A stretch of 64,000 nt of DNA from Flaveria trinervia. Its lineage: Eukaryota; Streptophyta; Magnoliopsida; Asterales; Asteraceae. Both the position numbers and the translations under genes were made by a program. Where the stretch lies: assembly GCA_025506515.1 (NCBI GenBank), contig CM046456.1, positions 12,608,524 through 12,672,523 of the forward strand, given 5' to 3'. A model generated the notes under the pieces. It had not been told where the DNA came from, did not search any database, and saw nothing but the letters and a program-made list of their open reading frames with translations. Positions 23,537 through 35,547 of the stretch are shown piece by piece (position 1 is the first letter of the stretch; each line of letters starts with the position of its first letter).

Positions 23537-23548
23537 GCTCTGATACCA
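23537..23548 (-). other. Primer-binding site of element A (initiator tRNA-Met)
   Basis: The minus strand reads TGGTATCAGAGC two bases inside the LTR end at 23551. Confidence 0.9.
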
Positions 23549-23550
23549 AA

Positions 23551-24417
23551 TGCAGGATCGATGTTTGTCACTAAACATTTATGTTTTTCTCTCAAACTCA
23601 CCTAGAATAACACTCGGGTTAAGATAGAATAAGTAAGAGTTGATCACAATATAAAAAGTAATAAAGAACACAGGAAGTAATTTTCAAGGTACTTTTATAT
23701 ATTGCTTCTCAACTCAAAATACAAGACTCTTACAAGCAGTTGTTGTTGTTGTTACAATGAGTTACAAAGAGAACCTATATATAATACTACCTACAGCCGG
23801 ATATACTTTGATACCAGTTGGGATCCTATAGCTAAAGTCTATACTACAAGACTAATGTTTAAGGTATCTCGAATAAAGTCTTATCTGAGATTTGGTAGTC
23901 AGGACATGTCCCTGACTTACCTTTTGTCACTAACTAAAGTTGGTAACATGTACTATCATGAAAAGGTGAACAGTGGAATAAAGTATGGTCAACTGCATGG
24001 CTCTTTAGGAAGAAGCCATACAGTATCAGAGGTCTGCAACGGAGCGTCAAAGACCATACTTGTGTCCACTAGTCATAGCAGTGTCTTCCGAAGGTTAAAT
24101 GGCTTCGGAAGAGTAAGTACTTCCGAAGCCACTTATACTTCGGAAGAGGCTGCTTCTTCCAAGGCTTGGAGACTTCTTCTTTTCATCATACTTCGGAAGT
24201 GGTTTTCAGTTTATTCTTCTAAGGCTTGAACTTCGGAAGTATTCACTTGACTTTGGAAGTAGAGTTCTGGCTTCAGAAGTTCATCTTTCACTTTGTCTTC
24301 GGAAGAACTCTACAACCTTCGGAAGTCCATGCTAAGCTTCGGAAGCCTTTGCATTCAGTACCAAAATTATCTAAGTGACTTAGTTTTGGTTGCATTAGCC
24401 TTCTTCTTGATCCAACA
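23551..24417 (-). repeat. 5' LTR of element A
   Basis: 867 bp. On the minus strand it begins TGTTGGATC and ends GATCCTGCA. Nine exact CTTCSGAAG motifs, in both orientations, lie in U3 (about 24080-24345). A TATA-like ATTATATATAG lies at about 23775-23785. The five bases after it (24418-24422, GAACG) would be one half of the target duplication; the other half is outside the window. Confidence 0.88.
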
Positions 24418-24889
24418 GAACGTACGAATGAAAGAAAGAAAGTTATGTATGAAAGTAAACGATAATGACGTACGATGAATGCACGAAAGTTAACGAACGA
24501 ATGATGAAGATAATAATGATATTATCTATGTGTACATATGATGTGTGATCATGAACGAAAGTAAAGTATGTTTTATTTTAAAACTGGAATTTACTCAGCA
24601 ACGCTGACTTTTATGTGTTTTCAGTTGGCAAGTAAAGGTTGCTGAGGATGGCACGGGGCGGCTACTTGGTTCTTTTTGGATGGCATCTATATTTATAATA
24701 CTTTTGTGATGTAATGCAACATGTATTTTGTAATTTGATAACGATGTATTATTTTGCAAAAGTTTTTATAATGAAATGAAATGTTGTTTTTAATGTTTCC
24801 GCTGCAATGTTTTATTTAATTTAATGTAAATATATGTTTTATGTGCGATGATTAACCAGCTGTGAGTGTTCCGAGGATGGGGCCTTACA
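24418..24889 (+). repeat. 3' part of a Ty3/gypsy LTR, host of element A
   Basis: Matches the ends of the LTRs at 31590-31990 (inverted) and 62690-63127: shared GATGAAGATAATAA region, TGTTTTCAGTTGGCA block, CCGCTGCAA, TGTGCGATGA, and the terminal GGGGCCTTACA. No PBS follows, so this is a 3' or solo LTR. Element A is inserted in it at 24417/24418. Confidence 0.75.
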
Positions 24890-26439
24890 TAGACACCATG
24901 ACTTAAGTCTTGATATTTGATATTTAAAATTTTTATCATTATGTCAAGTGTATTACAACAAAATAAGCTAATGCAACACTTGTTATATATTACATTAGAA
25001 CTTGAAAAGTTACATTAGATCTTAAAAAGTTACATTAGCCTAAATCAATATTTTTATCAAAAGTTGCATTAAGTGAAGTTGTATTAAATTTGTAGCAACA
25101 TTTTTGTTAGCTAAGGAAACCTTTTTTATGGCAAATACAACTTTTTAGTGGCAAACCCAACCCTGTTTGAAAAGTTGCTTCGAAAAGGTTGCATTAGGCT
25201 CATATTTCTAATTAATTTTGCCACAAGTTTTGGATATATAGATTTTATTTGTTGGCACTACCAATATCCACTAATGAGCGGGGACAAAGAGTCGTGTGAT
25301 TGTCATAGTGAGAGTTGATATCATCAACCTTTGTATCAGTCTTAGCAAGATAGAAAGAGAATGTTAAAAGTGTTACAAGGACCAATTGGATGCAACTATC
25401 ATCATTAAGTCAAGTCTTAGATCGAAATACATGACAATGAGGAGAGGGAGGACGAGATACAGAGATTAAGATAGAGATTAATTTCCTCCTAGCTCATATG
25501 GATATATTTATATTTAGGTTAACCTGTGAGGAGATCAAGATCTATCTTTACCCTAATCCTGTCATAAGCGACTTTTACATTGAAAATATGTGTTATTTAG
25601 GACGTGCACATTTATAGAGTCAGATACTCAGATTGGATCAGAGTACGACATGTGGTTTAGGGCCGAGGCTCTCAAAACCTCATATCGAGGGTTTCAACTT
25701 GGTCTAGGGATACTTTAGATGATAAGTCCATAACGTTAAACAATAGTAGGACGTATTTAAGACCCGGGCTATGATATATCTCTACATACACACAACTAAG
25801 TATTATAAGATAATATAATTTGAAATTTTAGATCCAAACCTCACAATATTCGATAAATATATTGATGTTAGATTGGATGAAAATGTGTGTCACGGGATAT
25901 AATGATTTCTAGTGGTGGTAAGTTGATCCTTCCAAGAAGACGTGTTTTGTGACTTTTAGCCAACAAAAGGAAAAGTTGCCCGATTGTAAAGACAAGGAAT
26001 AATACCCTTTCCTTTCTATAAAGTTGTAAAAGCATAATCCTACATATTTTTGTTTTTTTTATTATTTATTATTTTGTTATTTGTTTTTAATGCTTTTTAT
26101 CAACCATGACCCATAATAATGCAATACGTCCAATGCAATTGTCAAAATGGTTGTAATGTAGTTAAAAGTGATAATAATTAGGTACATCAATCAATACCTT
26201 TTGTTTACTTATATAAAAGGTTAGTTAATAAAATTTAATTATATTAGTAAAATTATGAAAAGAGGGTTTTAAGTGAGAAGTTTTTAATATATTCAAGGAT
26301 AGTAATGATCTATTTAATATCCTATTCATGGATAAATTTTGAAAAATTGATATTAGACACATTGAAAATAAAATAGTGTCTATACATTTCGATAACATCA
26401 CCAATTTTAATCATTATTTATGAGTATATTTGATAATGA
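24890..26439. other. Intergenic, no gene recognised
   Basis: AT-rich. At about 24970-25200 there are recurring TTACATTAG and TTGCATTAG words, suggesting an old transposon end. No ORF with protein-like composition was found on either strand. Confidence 0.5.
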
Positions 26440-27180
26440 TGTTTCGATACGATGTTAAGTTAATACAAGCGATTAAGTAGGGATGAGTTTTTTTTCCAAA
26501 TACTCATATTGTACTGGTACTGTACATATATCATACTAATCGAACCAAAATGATATTGGTACCAGTATTAGATATTATCATTTATTGGTATCAATAGAAG
26601 TTAGTATTAGCGTTAGTTTTTTTTTGTATTCTTGAATGTGGTACTGATGTGGATTATTTGGGAGTATCTTAGGAATATGAATCGACTGTTTTGAAGTGAG
26701 ATTTCAACACATTAGATCATATTATTGATCCAAACCTTATGTCAAAAGAAATTTCAAACTTCAATCCTACAATATGCAAAATGCAAGCCAAAGCATACAA
26801 TCTAGTGATCGACTAACACGATTTGTTTTTCTAGGTTGATTCCTACTCGACCAAAGCAACATAGCATTCAATTAGTAAGTTTATAAACAAACATTCAATC
26901 TGATTTTTCTTCCAAGTTCATCTTGACATTATTTATTGTTGTTATACTCATTGTTTGATGGTCTATTGTTTTTTTTAATCTTTGCTATTTTAAACAAACA
27001 TAGTTAAAAAAAGGAAAACATCAAACCGATACCAAAGCAGTACTACTAAAAACCTGATACTGGCATCAGTTTGAAAAAATATATTCAGTATGTTATTTGG
27101 TACCCAATTTTCCTTATATTTGATATAATATTTTATTATTGATACTAGTATAGTACCGATCTCATCCTTAGGACTAAGGG
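26440..27180. repeat. Possible decayed MITE with inverted ends
   Basis: The left side has TAGGGATGAG followed by TACTGGTACTGTAC and GGTACCAGTA. The right side, inverted, has TAAGGATGAG followed by GGTACTATACTAGTA. Arms are diverged and the boundaries are uncertain, so this is only a suspicion. Confidence 0.3.
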
Positions 27181-27589
27181 GATGTTTCGTAAGTATGTGT
27201 TGAGTCATTAAGAGGACTAACCGAATAAAAGATAACTTATGAATCGTTCAACATGTTTCTAAAACTTGTCCATTGAAAGGATTCATGAACCATTAAGAAA
27301 TATTTTAAGTGAACCAAACACATTTTATATCTTTAACAAGTTTAGATGTAGCCTCCTAATGAAATCCTTAATAGGATTGATATATTCCACATTATACATA
27401 TAAAATATATCAAAAGCATATCAATTATTCTCAATACTCTTGCTAAAAGTGATAAATTTATACTTAAAATTGTTTAATTGTGTTCAAACTTGAAAAAGAC
27501 CAAAATATTCAAAAGTAGCTTAAAGAAAAAATTTAAATAAAACCGAGCTTTAGAATTCAAACATGGGGACGTGTCTCATGAAGCATGCA
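27181..27589. other. Intergenic, nothing recognised
   Basis: AT-rich and non-coding on both strands. Confidence 0.4.
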
Positions 27590-27760
27590 CCCATGCCCAT
27601 CTTAAAATACACCCTCATGTTAAAATTAACACACGCCCATGTTTATCATTTGACAGGAAAAAAATACTCTTTCCCGACCATAAGCACAGGGCGTGCCCCA
27701 CTACTAACACGGGGCGTGCCCCACCACGAACACGAGCCATCAAGCATGAGGTCATGCCCG
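27590..27760. repeat. GC-rich short repeats (GGGCGTGCCCCAC)
   Basis: Two clear GGGCGTGCCCCAC units (about 27690-27725) with looser CCCATG/CACG words around them, in otherwise AT-rich DNA. The style resembles the GC-rich arrays inside the gypsy LTRs of this window, so it may be a fragment of another LTR. Confidence 0.4.
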
Positions 27761-28474
27761 ACAACTCCTACGTGTAAGATCTGACAAACTTTCATATACA
27801 TCGTACTAGCACGAGGTCGTTCTTCGACACTCTAGAAAGCCTATGAATAATAGCCTATTTGTAACTTTGCATGAGTCTTTTTGAGGGTGGAACTATGCTG
27901 CTTTTTCTCGGTAATCCAATCTTGAAGGTTGTTGAAAAGCTTGGGAGGTCCGTTCGATACTTAAAAGAAGCTCGGGGTTGTCTAAACATCATCCATAATA
28001 GGTTACTTATTTAATTGTTCTATTTTGTTGATGATTTCATATATATTTCTATTTTTGTTGTTATCATCCTAATTGAATGAAACCTATGTAGTTTGTGATG
28101 AACTAATAATGTGATTTAGGTTATGTTAATTTTATAATAACTTTGAGTAAACTTTTGATGGATAACATCTATATTCGTACGAATTGTTATAAACTTACGA
28201 TTTTTTATGTGAATATCATACAAGGTTAATGTGACGCTAATGTGTCACTTAGAGAAAATTAGAGAAAACAGTACATCTCACACCACTTTAGAAACAATCT
28301 TATGGTTGTAGTCATGTCAAGTGGTGGTGGTAATTTCTAACATGAAATGAAATCCAACACAAAGAAAATTTTGGATTGAGCAACACAATTGTGTTAGAAA
28401 AACAAGTCGGTGAGCTTGACTCGCTTGAAAACTAGCTGATCTGTTAACCATTTTAATAATATATGCTTTTCAAA
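27761..28474. other. Intergenic, nothing recognised
   Basis: No coding signal. A stretch at about 27890-27990 is less AT-rich and may belong to the same LTR remnant as the repeats to its left. Confidence 0.4.
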
Positions 28475-28640
28475 CCGACCCAAACCGGCCCAAACCGGTT
28501 TTCAAACCGACCAAACCGGTTTTATAGGTTTGGGTTTTTCTAAGTCCAAACCGGTTTAGAACCCGAACCGGTTTGAGCCCAAACCGTTTTGACCGCCGTT
28601 GACCAAACCGGTTCCGGTTTGGAACCCAAACCGGTTTAAA
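28475..28640. repeat. Cluster of AAACCGGTTT palindromes
   Basis: Within about 165 bp there are some ten copies of ACCGGTTT/AAACCGG, often as the full palindrome AAACCGGTTT, with CCCAAACC spacers. Confidence 0.7.
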
Positions 28641-28983
28641 TTATTGTACTAACTTCTACATTGTACTTTATAATGACCTCATATTTATAAAAGAGTACTA
28701 GATTAGAGCTCATATATTAAATGGGTTGAATAAATAAAACATATCAAAATCATTAGTTTTATGAATATTTTATTTTCTAGATGTTATTATCCATTGGTGA
28801 AATAATAATATAATAAATATTAAAAAGATAACACATAATGAATTAGAAATTATTATTCTATATTTAAAGAAAATATGTATGATATCATATATTTTTATAA
28901 CACATATATATTTATTTAAATTATTAAAATAATTATATTTATATTTTAGATGTTTAATAATTTAATTTACTTATTTATAATAA

Positions 28984-29503
28984 CTAGAAGGGTGCTTGCG
29001 TAATGCGGCAGGACAACGTTTTACATCCGACATGAGTTTCTAATTTTTGTTAATCTTATATCAATTTTACAAAAGTTTATTATATTTTTCTAAGCTAAAA
29101 TTAAAACACCAAATAAATGAATTTTGCATGACAACTTGTACATTTATGCATTAACTTATTGTACCTTACAAAATACATATCGGTTCAACAAAAAAATTAC
29201 ACCAAAACGTTTAAAAAATACACATTTACGATTGTAGGATCAAAAAGTTTTAAAAATGATAGATTGATATAACAAAAACAAATTAAGTCATTTTGGTGTA
29301 TGGGTAGATAATATAAAATTTTATGTAATTTATAGTAATTATAAGGTTATTATGTAACCAATTGTAAGGGTAATTTGCAAATATTGTTAAAAATACTATT
29401 TTACCCTTAAAATTAATTGTACCTAATGCATTGAGTGAGGTAAGTGTTTATAATTTAATGGTATATTAAAATATCTTATCATATACTTTATATATAGTAT
29501 AGA
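28984..29503 (-). mobile_element. Helitron-like element, non-autonomous, 520 bp
   Basis: On the minus strand it begins TCTATACTATATATAAAG at 29503, preceded by A. It ends with a GC-rich CCGCATTACGC stretch and then TTCTAG at 28984, followed by T. A 5' TC end, a 3' CTRR end after a short GC hairpin, and insertion between A and T are Helitron hallmarks. No helicase ORF is present. Confidence 0.5.
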
Positions 29504-30208
29504 TTACCACTTAATATGAGAGAGACAAGAAACACAAATATAGATATATTTGTTTTAATGTTTTAACATATTTTAGTTAAAAAGAAAAGTCAAATTAATT
29601 ATTCTTATAAATTTTATATTTATTGTCAGAGAGATACGAGAAAATGATTTTTTTTATATTCTAGAATAATAACACGTGTCATTTGAAATGCTAGAATTAT
29701 TACACGTGTTTTAAGAAAAAAATATTTTATCATAGGTTATAGATGAGAGATAGGCGGGAAAATGATTTTATTGATATGTTATAATAATAATACATGTTTT
29801 AAGCAAACATTCTTTTATCTATACTACTATATAATACATTTTTTTGAAGAGATGTAAATTTGCCAAAAATACAAGTTTTAAAGCAACATGTACAAATAAA
29901 TGCATCACATTTAAAAGGGGTAAAATAGAGATTTGATTAAAATTATAAGACACTTTAGGGGTAATATGGTAAATTTATCCATTAAATTTTATAAAACTTA
30001 AAAATTTTGTCATTGTCTCTTTCATGTATTTAATAAATATTATTAATATATTATTTATAATATAATATTATTTATTCACTTCATTAAATTTTATTTTGTT
30101 TGACATTTAAATTTATATTTACTAATTATATTTTTATAACTAAATAATATTTTAATTAAGTATATTATTTTATTTAAATATTTAAGTATATAACTTATAT
30201 AAATCTTC

Positions 30209-30210
<2 letters not shown>
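29504..30210. other. Intergenic, with a Helitron 5' end-like sequence
   Basis: At 29818 the plus strand reads TCTATACTACTATATAATAC after an A, similar to the Helitron start in its neighbour. No matching 3' end was found downstream. Two ACACGTGT words occur near 29670-29710. Confidence 0.3.

Positions 30211-30292
<82 letters not shown>
30211..30292. repeat. (TA)n microsatellite
   Basis: About 80 bp of almost pure TA dinucleotides. The flank at 30310-30330 (GTATTGGGTTGCTTGATG) recurs at 35931-35948. Confidence 0.95.
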
Positions 30293-30296
<4 letters not shown>

Positions 30297-31589
30297 ATTC
30301 CTTCCTGTAGGTATTGGGTTGCTTGATGAGGTTCCGATCCAAAAATAATGAAAAAACTAACAAGTATGATTCTTTATTCTAATATTTATTTGATATATTG
30401 ATTATCGTTAAAATCAAAGACAATGTTAAAGTTGGTCGATAGAGGCGTAATGAATTGTAGTATATGGATATCACGATTATTTTAGAATGATCTAATCTAT
30501 ATCTTATTTAGTTGTTATTTCAAATAAGGATTTTTATATGAATTGGGATAAATATGAAACTCAGATGTAGCAAATCCAAAAAAGTAGTTATTAGATAAAT
30601 GTTTTGTCAAAGAAAAGATTATATAGTGAAGTTGTCCATGTGACATCCACCAATTTTCAAATTATAATTCTAACCCTTTTGTTGATTATATAAACCAAGC
30701 ATATTATTTAAACTACTTCTTTCATTTTGGTGGGGTTTTTTTTAACGATAATATGTTATTTAACTAACTTTGTAAAATTGGTAATTTAAATTCCAAACCC
30801 GTTTCCATGTTGAACTATCATGCAATGAAACAATATCATTATTAAATTATTTTAATTACTTAATAAATCAAATGTATTAAATGTACAATTGAATAAATAT
30901 TACGAATTATTTTATTCGAATATTATTTATCAAACCATTTAAACAAGGTATTATAATTTTATGACTTATAGAATAATATATAATTTATAAAATAAAGTTT
31001 TATAAATTTATGATGTCTTATCTTCATTTAAGAATTTAAATTATAAACTAAATAAATTATTGATATTCTACAAATACATGTGAAGTCTATAAAAGTTTCA
31101 TAAACTAGTGATTTATTTAAGAAAGTTTTAAATAATTTGATAACAAAGGAGATATTAAGTTTGGGGTTTAAAATGTAATTCTTGAAACTTGGTTTTAAAA
31201 GTTTTTGCATAAAATAATAACCTTACTAAACCACAGGGACCGAAACTGAAATTTACCCAAACCAAACAACCCAACCCCGTTTTTCCGTCGCCGGCCGGCA
31301 AGCCCCGACGCGGCTCCGGCGACCTCTAAAACCCCCAAATTGGATCGATTCATGACCCCAAACCGCTTCATATCCCTTCTAGAACACGTTTCGAACCGGT
31401 AACAACAATTATATATATTTAAACATCGGTTACAAAGCTTAATCGAGTGTAGTAACCGTAGCCTTAAACCTTAGAGTCGTTCGAACAATAAAACTCCATA
31501 ATAATCCAATTAATTGAACATAAACGATCGTATATCTATCCTAAACATTTACCACTTCCAATTTCACATGAAACACACACAAACATTGA
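30293..31589. other. Intergenic, with one GC-rich patch
   Basis: AT-rich, except about 31240-31400, which is GC-rich with CCGGCCGGCAAGCCCCGACG and TTCGAACCGG words. The patch may be part of an old LTR or untranslated leader; no ORF supports a gene. Confidence 0.4.
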
Positions 31590-33474
31590 TGTAAGGCCCC
31601 GTTCCCGGGATGCTTACAGCTGGGTTCTCATTGCACACAAAACGTATAATTACATTTGTATTTCATAAATCGCAGCGGAAAACTAAAACAATCTTTCATT
31701 TCCATGTAAATGCTTTTGCAAATTAATACAACATTCATTACAAAATAGCTTGTTCGCATTACAATGCAAAAACATTAATCAAAAGAATGCCATCCCCAAA
31801 AGAGCTGAGTAGTCGTCCGTGCCATCCTCAGCAAACATTACCTGCCAACTGAAAACACATCAAAGTCAGCGTTGCTGAGTGAGTTCTAGTTTTTTTTAAA
31901 TACAACATACTTTACTTCCATATAAAACCATTCGTTACTTTTACATGATCACACATCGTACGTACACATAGATAATATAATTATTATCTTCTTCATTCAT
32001 TCATTCGTTCATTATGACTTTACTTGCGCATCGGACATCATCGGTTAGTCTTAGCCATCGGGCCGAAGTCAACAAATGAACAGCTAAACGTATGCCACAG
32101 TACTAGGAGTAACCATCAGTCTTAGCTACTGGGCCGAAGTCAACAAATGAACAGCTAAACGTATGCACAGTACTAGGGGTAAGCGGTAGAGGCACTACAC
32201 GTTTGGTCAATCACAAAGAAGGACCCTGTTATCCAATGTTTGCAAGACTCTTTCATTCGTTCATTAATGCATACATTCGTCATCATGTTCCTCTTTCATT
32301 ACCTTTCACTTTACATTACATAATACTTCGGTCATTTCTTATAATAAGTAAAGCCATAGGAAAGATATTACACATCATACTAAGGAACATATCATACACA
32401 TTCGTCATCATCATACAGGGCAACATCATACATACATAACAAGCCTAAACATGCAACATCATCATCATCATCATGCCCAACATGCTTCTAAGACCTCAAG
32501 CGTCATCTTACAAACTCTTATGGGAACCTTTACGTCAAAACTTACATCTGCACTTTCCCCCGAAAGTCAGAAGTCAATCTACACCTTCCTCGGGTACAAC
32601 AGCCCTATTCGGCGTATGGACACCCTTCAGTCGCATTGCCTCCATGCGACTGAACATCATGCGAATGAACTAATACGGATGAAAACCTATGCGACTGGAC
32701 CTTCAGTCGTACGAATGGACCTTTAGTCGCATGACCCCCATGCGACTGGCCCTTCAATCGTGCGAATGAACCTTTAGTCGCATGACCCCCATGCGACTGG
32801 CCCTTCAATCGTGCGAATGAACCCCAATTGTGCGAATGGACCCCAATCTCACCCTAATCGGCCGTATGGCCTCCATTCGGCCTCCAATCGGTCGCCTAGC
32901 CCTAACTGATGCAGAATGCAGTTCATCCCGACTGCAGCCGAGGGTTTTCGGCCTCCAAACTCATCTAAACCCATTTTAAGCCTAAATCGACCATCCTAAA
33001 CCTTAGGGATGCATACCATAACATTATTCAAGCACAACCAAGCAAGAAATCAAGCCCCAAACGGGTCCTACACATACATACACGCATACATATGGGTTTT
33101 CACCCAAAAACGCGAAAAAGGGTTTTCAGATGTGTTCCAGCCCCAAAATCATTCAAAAACATGTAAAAGAGGGGTCCTAGAACTCACCTAAACGAGCACA
33201 ACGACAAGAGCTTCGATTTGGCTTGCTTCACGACGATTTTGGCGACCCGAACCGACCCGAACCAACACTTTTCCTCTTTTTCTCTTCTTTCTCTCTTCTT
33301 CTCTTTATGAAGCTGAAATGTGGGGTGTGTGGGGAGAGTGGGCTGCCCTCTCCCTACTAATATCACCACATTTCCCAACTTTTCTTCGTTGGCGAGTTTG
33401 GTCCCTCGACTTTTGGACTTTATTTTCTTTTCTTTCTTCACCGGCTTCAAAATAATAAATATTCGGGTGTTACA
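31590..33474 (-). repeat. Solo LTR of a Ty3/gypsy (chromovirus-like) element
   Basis: On the minus strand it starts TGTAACACCCG and ends GGGGCCTTACA. No PBS follows its end and no PPT precedes its start. Flanking pentamers (ATTGA and AACGA) match only in part. Inside, read on the minus strand: a G/A-rich leader, a conserved AGGTGAGTTCTAG donor-like site near 33187, ATGCGACTGG-type repeats (about 32640-32830), a two-copy ~75-bp tandem repeat (about 32038-32178), and TGTTTTCAGTTGGCAGG near 31855. The same order occurs in the LTR at 60751-63127. Confidence 0.75.
32640..32830. repeat. Short tandem repeats in the solo gypsy LTR
   Basis: Units around CATGCGACTGGCCCTTCAAT and CGTGCGAATGAACC, period about 50 bp with inner half-units. 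They occupy the same place as the ATGCGCC repeats of the gypsy LTR at 61245-61560 but differ in sequence. Confidence 0.7.
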
Positions 33475-33873
33475 AACGATTTCGACCATCACCACCATTC
33501 GCGACCTGCAACATAGTCGATATCCATGTTCGAAGCAACTTAGATCAAAATTGATAAGGGGCTATTAGTCTCTGTTACCTAAGGATGCTACACACTCAAG
33601 GAATTTGTGTATGATCAACTCAATCACAACAAACTGACTTCCACCCGTCGCGACTTGTTTCTTCATATTGTAACATTGATTCGATCATCAACATGGTAAT
33701 TACACACACCCAAACAGTCGGTTTCATTCAGGGATCAAAAGCCCTAAGGTTGATTCCATTATCATTCGTGATTCGGTGTTCAATTGGATCGAATTGATTT
33801 TAGGGTTCATATGGATTGGGGGTTATTTAAAAGATGGTTTTTATTAATTGATTTGTAAATTAAAACAAGTTCT
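33475..33873. other. Intergenic, nothing recognised
   Basis: Moderate GC with no convincing ORF; it may be the former insertion target of the solo LTR. Confidence 0.4.
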
Positions 33874-33945
33874 GGGCTTTAGCCAATCGGTTACCATATC
33901 ATCTTTCTATACAAGAGGTCGCGGGTTCGAACCCGGCCTCCTGCA
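33874..33945 (+). repeat. tRNA-like segment with A and B boxes, possible SINE head
   Basis: TAGCCAATCGG at 33880-33890 resembles a pol III A box, and GGTTCGAACCC at 33924-33934 is a perfect B box inside a CGGGTTCGAACCCG arm. The spacing suits a tRNA, but an acceptor stem and a clear anticodon arm are not visible. AT-rich DNA follows. Confidence 0.4.
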
Positions 33946-34829
33946 TATTTTTTTAAAAAGCCAATTTCATATATTTTAAACTTCAAAAATTATACCAATA
34001 TTTTATTAAATAAAAGTAAAAGTTATTTTAATAACTAAAATATTTCAAAAATTATTAAATTAATTTTAAATGTATTAAAAACTTATGATTTTAAATTTAA
34101 TTATTTTTTTTGAGTAACAAAGATTATAAAACATTATTAATTCTTTTATGTAATTTAAATGCTAAAAGTATGTTATGGTTCAAATTTTGATTATTTCAAA
34201 ACATTATCAATTTATATGTTCAATAACTAATTATTCAAGTAGTTATTGAAATAATTATTTCAATAATTAATTATTCCTCTAATCATTTAAGCATGTTAAA
34301 TCATAAATAGTTAATAAATTTATTCGTTAACTTTTATTTAAATTCTTAAAATTTATAAAAATATAGTTTGCTTTATTCTTATTTTTTTGGATTTCGTATT
34401 ATAAAACCTTTATGATAAATCATTTAAAAGCTCGGAACTTAATAAAATGATTTTAAATAATTTTAATGTCACTTAAATAAGTATTGTATTAATTCTCTTT
34501 ATCAAGTTTTAAATAATTAATTATTAAATTAATTATTTCTTTTTACATATTATACTTAACTTCTATTAACTCAATAACTTAAATTGTTGAGACATTTTTA
34601 TTCGTAAACTTAATTGATCTATATTATCTTTATTAAACCAAAACGTAAACAATTCATTGTTTTATTTAATTATTTAAACCCCCAAATTCCAATGGAAACC
34701 CTAGTTCACGTCTCATAATAAATCTTATTATCGAACTTAATCTTGGAACATATACATTTAGGCATCTTGTAAGAGAAATCGTTGGAGCCTCATTTGTTTT
34801 CTTATCATCATCTTATATATATAATGTGA
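33946..34829. other. Intergenic, strongly AT-rich
   Basis: Long A/T tracts and ATTATTT words; no ORF, RNA gene or transposon end recognised. Confidence 0.5.
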
Positions 34830-35547
34830 GTTTTCCTTGCCCCTTTTTACTTTATTTTACACTATTTTGGGGTGAAACATGATACTTATACATCGTACAC
34901 TTATAAACGTTTGAGACTTGTAATGCACTTGCAATTCATCTTTATATTTTGTCATGGTTAGTTGTGTGTTGTAAGTGATTATATGAGATACATAGTTTAT
35001 TTATAATCATTAACTATTGCTAGCCTGGCGTCGTCTTAGATCTTTGGGCCTGACAAGCCTATTTGGTGCTAAAGTCGATGTATTGCCGACTCCTGATGAC
35101 GTATGCTTGTTCATCATGGGAACCAAATACACTTAGCCAATCTTATATACTTGTAATCAAGTCGAGGTTTGGTTGTAACGATATGTGTTCTATAACCTTA
35201 CTAACTTATAACCTATGACATGAATTGCTACTTGTAACCTTGTTATATTATGTATGAAAACCTTGGAAACTCCCAACTATTTTTAGTTGACCTTTTATTT
35301 TCATCATGTTTTAGGTTTTCTTCTTGTGGATTTCTCTTCATGCTCATATAGGACTTGGACCTAGTTTAAATTGAAAGTCTTATGTTATTGGATGTGTTAT
35401 GATTTTTTTGTAATTACTTATTTGTCTTGTAATGTTTGATGAATAATGGCATTTAATATTATTTCAACTTAATTAGTTTCATGTGCTATGAGCAATCGTC
35501 TCCCATTCGTCCGCCCCGATGATTCCGCCGTCGGTCGGGGTGTGACA
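34830..35547 (+). repeat. 3' part of another LTR (ends GGTCGGGGTGTGACA)
   Basis: The terminus GGGGTGTGACA is characteristic of gypsy LTRs that start TGTCACACC. No PBS follows at 35548, so this is a 3' or solo LTR. The left boundary is not resolved; the start given is a guess at where composition changes. Confidence 0.4.

Larger units (their letters stand above)
1..24417 (-). mobile_element. Element A: Sirevirus-like Ty1/copia retrotransposon, interrupted by element B
   Basis: Read on the minus strand, the order is 5' LTR (23551-24417), PBS, Gag, Pol in copia order (protease, integrase, RT, RNase H), spacer, extra ORF, PPT, 3' LTR (only 1-56 in the window). The two LTR copies share the terminal sequence seen at 1-54 and 24361-24414. 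The extra ORF is split by element B (3309-15798). Coding parts carry several stops and frame changes, and two catalytic positions are altered, so A is judged non-autonomous. It lies inside a gypsy LTR that continues at 24418. The copia order is seen directly; the Sirevirus affiliation rests on the large coiled-coil Gag and the extra ORF after Pol. Confidence 0.9.

Noticed and set aside
23702..24229. 175-codon plus-strand ORF
   Set aside because: Lies in the element A LTR, antisense to the element, and contains the CTTCSGAAG repeats; not protein-like.
32451..32726. ORF starting with a His run in the solo LTR
   Set aside because: Arises from CAT repeats within LTR sequence that matches other LTRs; no protein family seen.
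33184..33568. ORFs on both strands at the start of the solo LTR
   Set aside because: They lie in the G/A-rich leader of the LTR and do not persist in the related LTR at 60751.
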